Shown here: piece by piece, positions 8,569 to 16,854 of the stretch
How positions within the stretch are numbered: the first letter of the stretch is position 1
Layout of the letters: each line of letters begins with the position of its first letter
From: CAZMVU01 sp964569295
Lineage (GTDB): Bacteria; Hydrogenedentota; Hydrogenedentia; Hydrogenedentales; JAGMZX01
DNA length: 22,019 bases
Direction of reading: 5' to 3'
Assembly (NCBI GenBank): GCA_964569295.1
Contig: CAZMVU010000067.1
Span: forward strand, 1-22,019
The notes under the pieces: model-generated
What the model saw: the letters and a program-made list of their open reading frames with translations, nothing else
Database searches by the model: none
What the model was told of the DNA's origin: nothing
Position numbers and translations under genes: made by a program

Positions 8569-9291
8569 ATGTCTCCCGCCGCCCCAAAACGCGAGACCGC
8601 GCTCTACGCGCCGCTGAAGGCGTGGCTCGAGGACCACGGCTACACAGTGCGCAGCGAGGTGCTCGGCTGCGACATCGCCGCGGAACGCGACGGCACCCTG
8701 GTGCTCATCGAGATGAAGTTGCGCTTCGGCGTCGAACTGCTGACCCAGGCCGTGGCCCGGCAACGGGCGACGCCGTCGGTCTACGTGGCCATTCCCCGCC
8801 CGGAGCGCATGGCGGGCAAGAAATGGCGCGACACCATGCACCTGCTGCGGCGGCTCGAGATCGGCCTTATCGTCGTGACGCCCCGCAGCGCCGAGGTCGT
8901 CTTTCACCCCACGCCCTTCGCGCGCAAACAGCACAAAGTCCAACGCCGTGCCCTACTCGACGAGATGAACGGCCGGTCCGCAGATCGCAACACGGGCGGC
9001 AGCCATGGGCGCAAACTGGTCACGGCCTACCGCGAACAGGCGCTGTTCATCGCCTGTTGCCTCGAGCGGTTCGGCCCGCTTCCACCGAAGACATTGCGCG
9101 CGATCGGCGCCAGCCCGAAAGCGCGCGCTATCGTCTATGACAACCATTACGGCTGGTTCGAGCGCCTCGACAAGGCACTGTATGGCCTCCGCCCCGCAGG
9201 GCGCGACGCCCTCACCAACTACCCGGAACTCGCCGCACACTTCCGCGCCAAGCTACCGGAAACCCTCCCGGAGCCGGCGCGCGTCAGGTAG
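8569..9291 (+). CDS. DUF2161 PD-(D/E)XK-like protein
   Basis: A 240-residue cytosolic protein of the DUF2161 type. The start at 8569 is set by TAAGGAAG just upstream, which overlaps the GH50 stop. The N-terminal half carries a restriction-endonuclease-like core: GCD with Asp35, then LIEMK with Glu48 and Lys50, then LLTQA with Gln60, which follows the D...EXK...Q order of PD-(D/E)XK nucleases. The C-terminal half (LPPKTLRAIGASPKARAIVYDNHYGWFERL) looks like a small helical domain that may bind DNA. DUF2161 proteins are predicted phosphodiesterases with no established role. It begins 10 bases after GH50 but has no visible link to polysaccharide use. All expected active-site residues are present. 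Confidence 0.8.
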   Translation: MSPAAPKRETALYAPLKAWLEDHGYTVRSEVLGCDIAAERDGTLVLIEMKLRFGVELLTQAVARQRATPSVYVAIPRPERMAGKKWRDTMHLLRRLEIGLIVVTPRSAEVVFHPTPFARKQHKVQRRALLDEMNGRSADRNTGGSHGRKLVTAYREQALFIACCLERFGPLPPKTLRAIGASPKARAIVYDNHYGWFERLDKALYGLRPAGRDALTNYPELAAHFRAKLPETLPEPARVR

Positions 9292-9609
9292 CGATTCACA
9301 CCCGTGCTCCATGCGTACAGGCCGCCGCGCGTACCCGCGTGCCGTCTCCCCGCCGGCTTGACCCAACACCCCCCATGGGGTAAGACTACACATAGCACAC
9401 GAGGCGGGCAGCACCCGGGCGCTGGCGCAACGTGCAAGGAGACAGAAAACCGGTTTGGCCTGTAGCCCTGCAAGCAAATCTACACCAGATTACTCCGTGA
9501 TAGTATGGGCAAAAGGAACAGGTGATTACGCTTGCATGTGTACGGTGGTAATCGCGCATGGCATATGCCGGGCGCTGCGAAGCGCGGCTTCAACAAGGGA
9601 GGAAACGGC
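9292..9609. other. 318-bp intergenic stretch
   Basis: No gene, repeat or clear promoter seen. It contains a short CCCCCATGGGG palindrome near 9370. GGGAGGA at 9597-9603 is the ribosome-binding site that fixes the next start at 9610. Confidence 0.5.
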
Positions 9610-10053
9610 ATGGGTACGGGGCCAAAGATCGCGCTGGCAGCGCTCGCGGTTATCGTGGTCGGTGCGCTCGGCCTGCCGATACTGGTAGGGCTGAGCCAAG
9701 GCTGGAATGAACAAACGCTTGTAGGCACCCAGTGGCGTGCGGATAATGAGGGGCTGGAATTCCTGATTACCTTCAAGGAAGACGGCGCGCTGCAGATCGA
9801 TATTCCGGAGCTCCCCGCCAGGCTGGATGAAGAACTGGCCAAAGTGCCGCCCGATCAGGCGCAGGCCCTGCGGCCCATTTACGACAACCTGAAGCAACGA
9901 TTGCGCAGCGGCAATATCATCGGCTCGTGGCGCGTTACAGAGGATACGATCTACGTAAAGCCTCCCGCCGGCACGCCGGGATCGGAAATGGTCATCACGA
10001 TAAGTGAGGAAGACCTCATCGCAGGTGACCAGCCACTCGAGCGGGTCAAATAG
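9610..10053 (+). CDS. small membrane-anchored protein
   Basis: A 147-residue protein not recognised by family. GGGAGGA six bases before the ATG at 9610 picks this start over an in-frame ATG at 9532. Residues 6-28 form one transmembrane helix or uncleaved signal anchor (KIALAALAVIVVGALGLPILVGL). The rest should be outside the membrane. It alternates short strands (TLVGTQWRADNEGLEFLITFKEDGALQIDI, split by a helix rich in Pro, Asp and Gln) and ends in another strand pair (SWRVTEDTIYVKPP, SEMVITISEEDLIA). The pattern of a fixed threshold phrase, TQWR, followed by a strand-rich body resembles small lipocalin-like or META-like envelope proteins, but that is only a resemblance. The metallopeptidase gene follows after 86 bases. 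Confidence 0.65.
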   Translation: MGTGPKIALAALAVIVVGALGLPILVGLSQGWNEQTLVGTQWRADNEGLEFLITFKEDGALQIDIPELPARLDEELAKVPPDQAQALRPIYDNLKQRLRSGNIIGSWRVTEDTIYVKPPAGTPGSEMVITISEEDLIAGDQPLERVK

Positions 10054-10139
10054 CACCACGCACACATAGCATCATACGGCGCATGCCTCAACCCGGACCG
10101 GTACGGGGCAAACCAGGGGACCGCGCCTGAAAGCGCCCC

Positions 10140-11129
10140 ATGCAACCGATGAGAAGCCCCATAGTCTTTTGTCTGCTGCTGCTGGCTGCGGCGCCGTTCA
10201 TGTGCCTCGTGAATGACGCCAGCGGCGCCGAGGTGCTCAAGCAGGATGTTTTCGCCATACACCACCACCCCGATGACCGCCGTGCCGCCGAGCAAAGCGC
10301 CCGCGTGCTCGTGCGCGCTGTCCGGGAATTTGGGGGACACCTGCCCCCCGGCGATGAGCCAATCAACGTGGTCATCGCGCATACGGCCCAGGAATTCGCC
10401 CGCTACGCACGATCCTTCGGCGGCAACCGCGTATCGGGGCTGGCGCGGCCGAGCCAGGGCCTCATCGTGGTGAAAGCGCCCCACCTGCGTTTTGCCCAGA
10501 GCGACTTTGCCGGCACCTTACGCCATGAACTGGTGCATGTGCTGCTCGCGCGCAATACAACTGCGGGCAACATGCCCAAATGGCTCAACGAGGGCCTGTG
10601 CATGAGCCTCGCCAATGAACACTACTGGAACAGCATCTTCAAGATCGCGCGCATGTACGTGCAGGGGCGCATCATCGACTACAAGGATCTCGAGCTCAGC
10701 TTCACCGCGCCGGGCACGGAACAAGCTTTCGGCGACGCCTATGCCCAGGGCCTCTCGATGACGCGCTACCTGCGCGATCAGCTCGGCGATGCGCGCTTCT
10801 GGCTGTTTATACAAGACATGGCCAGCATGTCTTTCGCGGACGCACTCGACAAGCACACCGGTATGACCGTGCTCGAGTTCTGGCATGCCTACCGCGGTTC
10901 GTTGTGGAAAGTGGCCATCATCGGCACCATCGGTTCAGGTTCCGTGTTCTCGCTGGGCGCGGTTCTGCTCGTGCTCGCCGTCATACGCAAATGGATTTTC
11001 ACCAACCGCCGCATCCTGCGCCGCTGGGAGGAAGAGGACCGCGACGACGTGATCCTCTCGTGGGATGATGTCGCCGAAGGCCCTTACGAATGGGAGCGCG
11101 ATCAGGAAGAGGAAAACGGCCGGTGGTAA
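10140..11129 (+). CDS. membrane-anchored peptidase MA-type metalloprotease
   Basis: A 329-residue predicted zinc protease of the gluzincin (peptidase MA) type. Residues 1-29 are a signal peptide. The catalytic site is HELVH at 129-133 (His129, Glu130, His133), followed 18 residues on by WLNEG, where Glu151 is the expected third zinc ligand. The region before it (VNVVIAHT-like, RPSQGLIVVKAPH) has the domain's usual strand order. A transmembrane helix at about 258-282 leaves an acidic tail (RRWEEEDRDD...) in the cytoplasm, so the protease domain faces the periplasm. The arrangement suggests cleavage of envelope proteins; the target is unknown. There is no strong RBS, and ATG 10149 is an alternative start. 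Confidence 0.8.
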   Translation: MQPMRSPIVFCLLLLAAAPFMCLVNDASGAEVLKQDVFAIHHHPDDRRAAEQSARVLVRAVREFGGHLPPGDEPINVVIAHTAQEFARYARSFGGNRVSGLARPSQGLIVVKAPHLRFAQSDFAGTLRHELVHVLLARNTTAGNMPKWLNEGLCMSLANEHYWNSIFKIARMYVQGRIIDYKDLELSFTAPGTEQAFGDAYAQGLSMTRYLRDQLGDARFWLFIQDMASMSFADALDKHTGMTVLEFWHAYRGSLWKVAIIGTIGSGSVFSLGAVLLVLAVIRKWIFTNRRILRRWEEEDRDDVILSWDDVAEGPYEWERDQEEENGRW

Positions 11130-11227
11130 CGCTGTGCAAACGGTAGCCGGCGCCAAGCGTGGATGTGCACCCGCCGCCCAACTTCCGGCACGAAGCGCCA
11201 AAACGCGCTCGTGCTGTTTCCCGGCGG

Positions 11228-12109
11228 TCACGCGCCCGCCCGTTCCACAAAAAAGGGTTGGGTCCAGCCCATGTAATCACGGGGCCCATGACATTCGAAA
11301 CGCACGTAGGTGTAGGGAAAATCCTCGGACACCGTGAACTCAGCAGCGGCGGCGTCGCACGTGGCGACTACCCGGCCGAGATCGGTCACGGTGTGGATGC
11401 GTTGGGCGTTGTCCGTCTCGATTCGGATGGTGGCGCCGTCCACATGCACCGCCGTGATAGCGACCCCGGTGCTTGCACAAAAGCGCCCGGCCCGCAGCGC
11501 CCGCACAATATGCGCCGGTTTGCGCGAATCGCACTGCACGCTGTTCCAGCCAAGACCATGCTCCCGCGCGGTATGGGCGTCATCGTTGGCAAACCCCCAT
11601 ACACGCCGGCCGCTCGCCAGCACCATGTCCCACCTATCCATGGCGTAGGGACTGCCGGACGCGCCACGGATATCACCGTTGTAAATTTCGATGCCCGTAT
11701 AATCCTGCCAGGTGTGCAGCAGCTCCTGGTCGCAATGGTTATACTGCTCGAGCCAGTTCGGGTGATTCACGACGCAAAAGCCGCCGTCCGTGTTGATCGC
11801 GTCGATAATACGCTGCCGGTCCTTGTCCGGGCTGATCCGGCGATGCGCATTCACATGCAGCAAATGGACGCCGTACGCCGTGATCTCGTTGCCGGGGATA
11901 AGCGCCATGCCCCGTCCATCGAGCGCACGAACCTTGGTGAAATGGTCGTGGTCCGAGATCATGAGGAAGTCGTGGCCCAGCGCCGCATACGCGTCCACCA
12001 GCGCCTGCGGCTCGAGGGCGCCGTCGCTCAGGGTGGTATGCGCGTGAAGGTTGCCCCTCAGCCAGGGCAGATGCTCCGCGCTGTACGGATGGGCGATGCG
12101 GACCGTCAC
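11228..12109 (-). CDS. PHP-domain metal-dependent phosphoesterase
   Basis: A 293-residue PHP (polymerase and histidinol phosphatase) family protein, a metal-dependent hydrolase expected to cleave phosphoester bonds of an unknown small molecule or nucleotide. The metal-binding signature is complete: GNLHAHTTLSDG (His22, His24, Asp29), SDHDHF (Asp53, His54), GNEI (Glu75), VVNHPN (His116), and ANDDAH (Asp177, His179). The C-terminal ~80 residues form a strand-rich extension (VAITAVHVDGATIRIETD...). It starts with GTG at 12109, six bases after the stop of the 73-residue gene, so the two are translated from one message. A weak AGAG in the preceding gene's last codons is the only RBS-like sequence. 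It converges with the protease gene at 11129. Confidence 0.83.
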   Translation of the reverse strand: MTVRIAHPYSAEHLPWLRGNLHAHTTLSDGALEPQALVDAYAALGHDFLMISDHDHFTKVRALDGRGMALIPGNEITAYGVHLLHVNAHRRISPDKDRQRIIDAINTDGGFCVVNHPNWLEQYNHCDQELLHTWQDYTGIEIYNGDIRGASGSPYAMDRWDMVLASGRRVWGFANDDAHTAREHGLGWNSVQCDSRKPAHIVRALRAGRFCASTGVAITAVHVDGATIRIETDNAQRIHTVTDLGRVVATCDAAAAEFTVSEDFPYTYVRFECHGPRDYMGWTQPFFVERAGA

Positions 12110-12115
12110 CAGCCG

Positions 12116-12337
12116 CTACTCTTTATCCCAGAGGGCGATAAACTCTTCCGCCGCCGCCCCTTGCAACATCTCCGGGCGCATGAGCTTCTTCACGATAGGA
12201 TCCGGCGTCTTCGTGAGCTCGCCGGTTTCCGGAATATGCGTGAGCTGGCGCAGTACGGTCTGATTGTCATCACACTCGTAATAAGTCCAGGCATCGCCTT
12301 TGCTCGGAACGTACTGCGCGGTCTTGAAGTAGTACAT
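12116..12337 (-). CDS. small conserved-looking protein (73 aa)
   Basis: A 73-residue cytosolic protein beginning MYYFKTAQYVPSKGD. A nearly ideal GGAGGTGA lies four bases before the ATG, which gives strong support to a real gene. The sequence has aromatic-rich beta-strand character at the N-terminus (YYFKTAQY, AWTYYECDD), a central LRQLTHIPETGELTKTP, and a helical, acidic C-terminus ending ALWDKE. No family is recognised and no cysteine pair or DNA-binding motif is visible. It is the first gene of a two-gene unit with the PHP phosphoesterase and may be an accessory or regulator of it; that is inferred from position alone. Confidence 0.7.
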   Translation of the reverse strand: MYYFKTAQYVPSKGDAWTYYECDDNQTVLRQLTHIPETGELTKTPDPIVKKLMRPEMLQGAAAEEFIALWDKE

Positions 12338-12373
12338 GGGTCACCTCCATAAAACGGATCGATACCAGGCGGC

Positions 12374-12404
12374 AGTATAGCGAATGATGCGAGGGTAAGG
12401 GAAA
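12374..12404 (-). promoter_or_regulatory. possible promoter for the small protein-PHP unit
   Basis: On the - strand TATACT at 12374-12379 is a good -10. The -35 region is weak (TTCCCT- or TTTCCC-like around 12398-12403). The start codon lies about 37 bases downstream of the -10. Confidence 0.3.
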
Positions 12405-12516
12405 CACTACCATGGGGACCGGCACCGGCCCAATGCCACCACGCCAAGCATTACTACGTGACACCCGGTGCCACCGGAGTTGAGGGCCATTTGCCGGGAA
12501 GCCGGCGCCTGTCCCT

Positions 12517-13017
12517 CTACTCCACGCGCTTGCGAATTTCGGCGACCTGGCCGGGGGTCACCGGCTTGCCGGAATCGGCGAAGGTAGCGCGGGCATAGGT
12601 GAGCACGGAAGCAACCTGCGCATCGCTCAGGTAGGCCATCGGCGGCATGATGTTCGTGTATTCGCTGCGCGGGCCGGGGCCCTTGCCGCCGGGCTGCACA
12701 CCGAAGAGCACGCGGCGGATGGCGTCCTCCGTGTCGTGCTCGAGGCTGGGCGAGTCTTGCAGCGGCGGCTGCATGCCGGGCACGCCGGAACCGTCCCCCT
12801 GGTGACACATCAGACAGTGGCGCTTGTACACCTGTTTGCCCACCGCCATGGTGTCCGCTCCTTCGGCGGTTCCGCCGTTCCCCGTGGCCGCTTGCGCATT
12901 CGTGTCTGCGCTGGCATAAGGATCATAGTGGGGGCTGGTGTCTTCGTCCCCGTCGCCGCCCCCGCAACCCATGGCGATGAACGCCGCCGCAAGGACAGCC
13001 GTCAGCAATCGTGGCAT
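12517..13017 (-). CDS. cytochrome c lipoprotein
   Basis: A 166-residue class I cytochrome c carrying one heme. A signal sequence ends in AMGC, so Cys18 is a likely lipid attachment site. A Gly/Asp/Ala-rich linker follows (to about residue 55). The heme motif is CLMCH (Cys68, Cys71, His72), and the distal ligand is probably a methionine of NIMPPMAYLSD (Met124 or Met127). It would carry electrons in the periplasm, tethered to a membrane. AGGAG, six bases before the ATG, overlaps the end of the upstream dehydrogenase gene; the gap is only five bases. The pairing is typical: the quinoprotein's natural electron acceptor is often a cytochrome encoded next to it. Confidence 0.88.
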   Translation of the reverse strand: MPRLLTAVLAAAFIAMGCGGGDGDEDTSPHYDPYASADTNAQAATGNGGTAEGADTMAVGKQVYKRHCLMCHQGDGSGVPGMQPPLQDSPSLEHDTEDAIRRVLFGVQPGGKGPGPRSEYTNIMPPMAYLSDAQVASVLTYARATFADSGKPVTPGQVAEIRKRVE

Positions 13018-13022
13018 GGCTC

Positions 13023-14318
13023 CTATTCTCCCGTGTACGAGACGCGCCAGACGCGCCCCACGACTGAATCCGTGATAAAGAGTGCCCCATCCGGCGCCAC
13101 AGCAAGCCCCATGGGCCGGTGTTCGGCCTGGCTGGGCGATGCTATCGGGTCCATCCCCGCGAAGCCATCGGCGAAGACTTCGGGGTCCCCTGCGGGCAGG
13201 CCGTCATCGTTCATGGGGGTAAAGGTAATCTTGTATCCCCGCTGCTCGAGGGGCGCCCGATTCCACGAGCCGTGCCAGGCAATGAACGCGCCGTGCCGAT
13301 ACTTGGCGGGGAATTGCGTGCCGGTGTAAAAGAGTAGATCGTTGGGCGCCCAATGGGCGGGAAACACCTGGATGGGCTCCTGGTATTTGCTGGGATCAGC
13401 CGCCTTTTCACCGTCCCCGCCGTATTCCGGCGCGATAACCCGTTTGTCCTGCCGGCCGTCCCAGTATGTGTAGGGCCAGCCGGCATTGCTGCTGTCTTCG
13501 AGCTTGTGGAATTCCTCGGCCGGGAGCTGGGCATTGTCCTTGGCGTCGAAGTATTTCGGGAACAGCGTATTCAACTGGTCCCGGCCGTGCATGACGGCGT
13601 AGAGACTGCCCGCCACGTGGTTCCACTCGAGGGCCACGCAATTGCGCAGGCCGGTGGCGTAGCGGTGGCCGTGTTCCTCCTGGGTCTGGCCGGTGATGTC
13701 GGCATCGAACCGCCAGATGCCGGCGTGTTGCTCGAGCTGGGGGCACGGCTCCAAGCCGGGCGAACCGGGTGTACGCGATTCTTGCTGGCAGGCGTTCGAG
13801 GGGGCGCCGATGTTCACGTAGAGGTGGCCCTGGCTATCGAAGGTGATGGGCTTGGCGGCGTGGGTGTGCTGCGTGGGCAACTGGGCGACAGGCTGCATGG
13901 GGCCGGTGGGCCGCAGCTTGTCCGCTGCCATGGGGAACCGCACCACGCTGCTTTCCGTACCGAAGTAGAGGTAGTCCTTGTAAAAGGCGATGCCCGTACC
14001 ATTCACGTCGCCAAAGCGCTCGATCACATCGGCCTTGCCGTCGCCGTCTTCATCACGCAGGGCCACGATGCCGGCGCCGTCTTTCTGTTGGCGCAGTGCC
14101 ACGAACACATCGCCGTTTTCCCGCACGGCAATCTGACGCGCCCGGCCGGTTCCATCGGCAAAGATGGTGGCCTCGAACCCCGGCGGCAAAGCGATGCCGG
14201 CCGTGGCGAAGGTGGGGGCCTGGCTGGGGTCGGCGGCACAGCCGGGCTGCATGGCCACAGCCACGAGTGCGAGCAGAGGGATGGCAACGCCGAAAACAAG
14301 CATGCGGCGAACAGACAT
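13023..14318 (-). CDS. sorbosone-dehydrogenase-type PQQ quinoprotein, lipoprotein
   Basis: A 431-residue exported beta-propeller dehydrogenase of the L-sorbosone / soluble-glucose-dehydrogenase-like family, which binds PQQ and oxidises aldose sugars or aldehydes. The start at 14318 (MSVRRML) follows GCAGGAG at a 9-10 base spacing; an ATG six codons upstream is an alternative. A signal helix ends at Cys27 (MQPGC), suggesting lipidation. Family hallmarks are LPPGFEATIFADGTGRARQIAV, DEDGDGKADVIERFGDVNGTGIAF, YVNIGAPSNAC, HGRDQLNTLFPKYF and the terminal RPMGLAVAPDGALFITDS. PQQ would have to come from elsewhere, as no pqq gene is present here. The MITE-like element sits about 80 bases upstream, within its likely promoter region. 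Confidence 0.85.
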   Translation of the reverse strand: MSVRRMLVFGVAIPLLALVAVAMQPGCAADPSQAPTFATAGIALPPGFEATIFADGTGRARQIAVRENGDVFVALRQQKDGAGIVALRDEDGDGKADVIERFGDVNGTGIAFYKDYLYFGTESSVVRFPMAADKLRPTGPMQPVAQLPTQHTHAAKPITFDSQGHLYVNIGAPSNACQQESRTPGSPGLEPCPQLEQHAGIWRFDADITGQTQEEHGHRYATGLRNCVALEWNHVAGSLYAVMHGRDQLNTLFPKYFDAKDNAQLPAEEFHKLEDSSNAGWPYTYWDGRQDKRVIAPEYGGDGEKAADPSKYQEPIQVFPAHWAPNDLLFYTGTQFPAKYRHGAFIAWHGSWNRAPLEQRGYKITFTPMNDDGLPAGDPEVFADGFAGMDPIASPSQAEHRPMGLAVAPDGALFITDSVVGRVWRVSYTGE

Positions 14319-14400
14319 AAAGGCAAGCTCCTGCAACGAACGGTTCTTGAATGTGCGCGAGAATGCGGGGCGTCCCGCAAACCCGCTGCCTTGGTTAACG

Positions 14401-14549
14401 GTGCAGTTTTTGTACTACCGCGCTGTTGGTGAAAAAGTGAAGCAAAAAGGGGACTGTCCTCGCGAGTCCGCGAGCAGGGACTGTCCCTTGTTTTGCTTGC
14501 TCACAACTGGCACGAAGGAACCAAAACATCGGTAGTAGAAGAACTGCAC
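14401..14549. mobile_element. 149-bp MITE-like palindromic element
   Basis: The ends are inverted repeats: 14400-14420 matches the complement of 14530-14550 at 19 of 21 bases (GTGCAGTT...AACTGCAC). A second inner pair (AAGCAAAA...GGGACTGTCC and its near-complement, about 14440-14500) makes the whole element fold on itself. It is bracketed by the exact direct repeat CCTTGGTTAACG at 14389-14400 and 14550-14561, which reads as a 12-bp target-site duplication. It encodes no protein. Its GGGACTGTCC core resembles REP-type intergenic repeats, so a REP-like origin is also possible. Confidence 0.65.
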
Positions 14550-14595
14550 CCTTGGTTAACGACGTCGGGCCGGGCGAGATTCCCAGGCGGGGCTT

Positions 14596-15486
14596 TCAGC
14601 GGTGCGCGATGATGAGGCCGGCCGCCTGCTCGACGCCCACCATGGGGGTATCGAGCGTGCGGCGTGCGCGCCGGTTATCGAGCGAGGCGTCGCGCGGGCG
14701 GGTGTCGCGTCCGGGAATGGTGGCCGGGTCGTTCGGTTGCACGAGATCCGGGTCATAACCGAGGCGCGCCGCGATGCGCCGGACCAGTTCGCACCGGTCG
14801 AGCACGTCGTTGCTGGCGAGGTGGATGATGCCGGTGAAGTCGTTGTCTGCCAACTCGAGCAGTGCCCGGCCCAGGGTGACCACGTCAATGGGCGAGCGAA
14901 TTTCATCGGCGGGTACGCCGAGGGGCTCGCCCTTCTCGAGGGCGGGGAGCATGCGCGAGAGAAACGAGTTGCCGTCGCCGAGCATGGGCAGGCCCATCAC
15001 AATGCTAATGCGCGCCACGACCCACGGTATCGGCGTCGCGGTGACCGCCTCCTCGCCCGCCACCTTGGTCTGGCCATAGACATTGACCGGGTTGGGCGGG
15101 GCCGCCTCGTCGTAGAAGCCTTCCTCACCGTCGAACACGTTGTCCGTCGAGCAGTAGACCAGCTTAGCGGCGTGGGTCGCGGCGATCTCCGCTACGTGCG
15201 CGGTCCATTCGGTATTGACGCGGGCGGCTTCTTCCGGGTGCGCCTTGCAATAGTCGATGCCGGCAATGGCCCCGGCATGGATAATGGCGTCGGGCTCGGC
15301 CTTGTCAGCGGCGGCCGCGAGGGCGCCGCGGTCAAGCGGATCGATGCTGTGCCAGGTGAGGTTGGCCCGTTCGATGGGCGCTTTGCCGCGGCTGACGGCA
15401 TGCACAGCCCAGTGGTCGTCCGCCTGGGCAATGATGCTGCCGGCCACGAAACCGCCGGCCCCGGTAATGAGCAGTCGCTTGGCCAT
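14596..15486 (-). CDS. RmlD-like NAD(P)-dependent sugar reductase
   Basis: A 296-residue extended short-chain dehydrogenase of the dTDP-4-dehydrorhamnose reductase (RmlD) type. The dinucleotide loop TGAGGFVAG lies at residues 8-16. STDNVFDG at 113-120 is the family form of the catalytic Ser/Thr segment, and YGQTK gives Tyr137 and Lys141. The last third (RSPIDVVTLGRALLEL, GIIHLASNDVLDR) fits the substrate domain. RmlD makes dTDP-L-rhamnose, but relatives reduce other nucleotide sugars or act as MAT2B-like proteins. No rmlABC is nearby, so I leave it unnamed. It is expected to be cytosolic. It is divergent from the dehydratase operon across a 222-bp gap. Confidence 0.82.
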   Translation of the reverse strand: MAKRLLITGAGGFVAGSIIAQADDHWAVHAVSRGKAPIERANLTWHSIDPLDRGALAAAADKAEPDAIIHAGAIAGIDYCKAHPEEAARVNTEWTAHVAEIAATHAAKLVYCSTDNVFDGEEGFYDEAAPPNPVNVYGQTKVAGEEAVTATPIPWVVARISIVMGLPMLGDGNSFLSRMLPALEKGEPLGVPADEIRSPIDVVTLGRALLELADNDFTGIIHLASNDVLDRCELVRRIAARLGYDPDLVQPNDPATIPGRDTRPRDASLDNRRARRTLDTPMVGVEQAAGLIIAHR

Positions 15487-15602
15487 GGTGTTCTCCGTGC
15501 CTATCCCGGCGGGTACGATGGCACGGGCGGGGGGGGAAGATCAACGGGCAAAGGCGGCGCACAGCGGCTGGGAGCCGCCTGTTTGAGCGAGGCCGGTTTT
15601 TC

Positions 15603-15631
15603 TTGAATTTGCGGCCATTCCCCTGTAGGCT
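15603..15631 (+). promoter_or_regulatory. possible promoter of the dehydratase operon
   Basis: TTGAAT at 15603-15608, 17 bp, then TAGGCT at 15626-15631. A GC-rich hairpin (GCGGCT, loop GGG, AGCCGC, 15564-15578) lies just upstream. The first gene starts about 78 bases downstream. Confidence 0.35.
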
Positions 15632-15708
15632 CATGGACCGGGTAAACAAGGCGGTTCGTGGTGAGGCGAGCCCCTGGAATGTCCCCCAAGCAAGGAGCGC
15701 GAACACGC

Positions 15709-16854
15709 ATGACCACCGACGCCACGCAACCACTCGATGTCTTCGAGGCGGTATGCAACGACTTCTATGCGCCCGCGCGCGAGGCGGCCGCATTGGGCAC
15801 GCCCATCGCCGGGTTCGCGTGCAGCTACTCGCCCCAGGAGATGGTGCATGCCGCGGGCTATATGCCGGTGCGCATTCTCGGGCGGCCAGGCGGCACCCCG
15901 CAGGCCGATGAGATTCTCCAAGCCTATGCGTGCAGTCTGGCGCGCTCGAGCCTGGACAGCGGGCTGGCGGGCGAGCTGGACTTCATGGACCTGGCCGTGT
16001 TCTCCCATACCTGCGACACCATGCAGAACGTGGCCGACCTCTGGCAACGCAATGTGCCGGGGATGGAGACGCTCATCGTGTCCATGCCGAACCGCACCAC
16101 AGGCGAGGCGGCGCACACCTACCTGAGAAAAGAGCTCGAGCGCGTGCGCACCTGGCTCGAGGAACGGGCGGGCACGATTTCCGGCGAGCAGCTCACCGCG
16201 AGCATCGCGCTGTTTCAGCGGCACCGTACCGTCATGCAGCGCTTATATGCCTTGCGGCGTAAGCAGCCCGGCCTGATGACCGGCGCCCAGATGAACGCCG
16301 TGGTCACCGCTTCCATGCTGATGGCCAAGGAAAAACACCTCGCATTGCTCACGCAACTCGTAGACGCACTCGAGACGCGATCGAACGGCGCCGAAGCCTC
16401 CGATGCACCGCGCATCCTCGTGTCGGGCAGCCTATGCCAGAACCGGCAGTTCATCAGCACCCTCGAGGCCTCCGGCTGCCAGGTGGTGGACGACGACCTG
16501 TGCATGGGCGCGCGCTCTTTTACCATACCGGACGCCAAGGCGGAGGACCCCATCGAGGCGCTGGCTGGCATGTACCTCGAGCGGCGGCCCTGTCCGGCGT
16601 TTCACACGCCCGGCTTCGACCCGGGCGACCACCTCGTCGAGCGGGCGAAGCAGGCCCAGGCCGATGGTGTGGTCTTTCTGCTCACCAAATTCTGCGACCC
16701 ATGGTTCTTTGATTATCCCCATGCCAGCAAGAAGCTCGAGGCGGCGGGTGTGCCCACCCTGCTCCTCGAGATCGAGCAGAACCAGCCGGTACCCGAGCAG
16801 TTCAAAACCCGTGCCCAGGCTTTCTTCGAGATGCTGGAAGTGGGGGCCGCCTGA
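15709..16854 (+). CDS. 2-hydroxyacyl-CoA dehydratase-family subunit, first
   Basis: A 381-residue protein of the HgdB/FldC/BcrC family (HGD-D), one half of the Fe-S heterodimer that dehydrates 2-hydroxyacyl-CoA or reduces an aromatic acyl-CoA after one-electron activation. I start at ATG 15709, with AAGGAG at 15692-15697; ATG 15679 is possible. The expected [4Fe-4S] cysteines are Cys38 (GFACSYSPQEMVHAAG), Cys75 (YACSLARSSLDSG), and Cys102 (FSHTCDTMQNVADLW), with Cys329 (TKFCDPWFFDYP) a further conserved position. The C-terminal third has the second Rossmann-like lobe. Its stop overlaps the activase start (TGATG), which couples their translation. The substrate cannot be read from the sequence. 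Confidence 0.88.
   Translation: MTTDATQPLDVFEAVCNDFYAPAREAAALGTPIAGFACSYSPQEMVHAAGYMPVRILGRPGGTPQADEILQAYACSLARSSLDSGLAGELDFMDLAVFSHTCDTMQNVADLWQRNVPGMETLIVSMPNRTTGEAAHTYLRKELERVRTWLEERAGTISGEQLTASIALFQRHRTVMQRLYALRRKQPGLMTGAQMNAVVTASMLMAKEKHLALLTQLVDALETRSNGAEASDAPRILVSGSLCQNRQFISTLEASGCQVVDDDLCMGARSFTIPDAKAEDPIEALAGMYLERRPCPAFHTPGFDPGDHLVERAKQAQADGVVFLLTKFCDPWFFDYPHASKKLEAAGVPTLLLEIEQNQPVPEQFKTRAQAFFEMLEVGAA

Noticed and set aside
12421..12472. Inverted pair GGCACCGG / CCGGTGCC as a terminator of the cytochrome gene
   Set aside because: The 36-base loop and the lack of a T-run make a terminator unlikely.
14596..15486. rmlD of a rhamnose pathway
   Set aside because: The fold fits, but no other rhamnose-synthesis gene is nearby and relatives have other roles, so the symbol is withheld.
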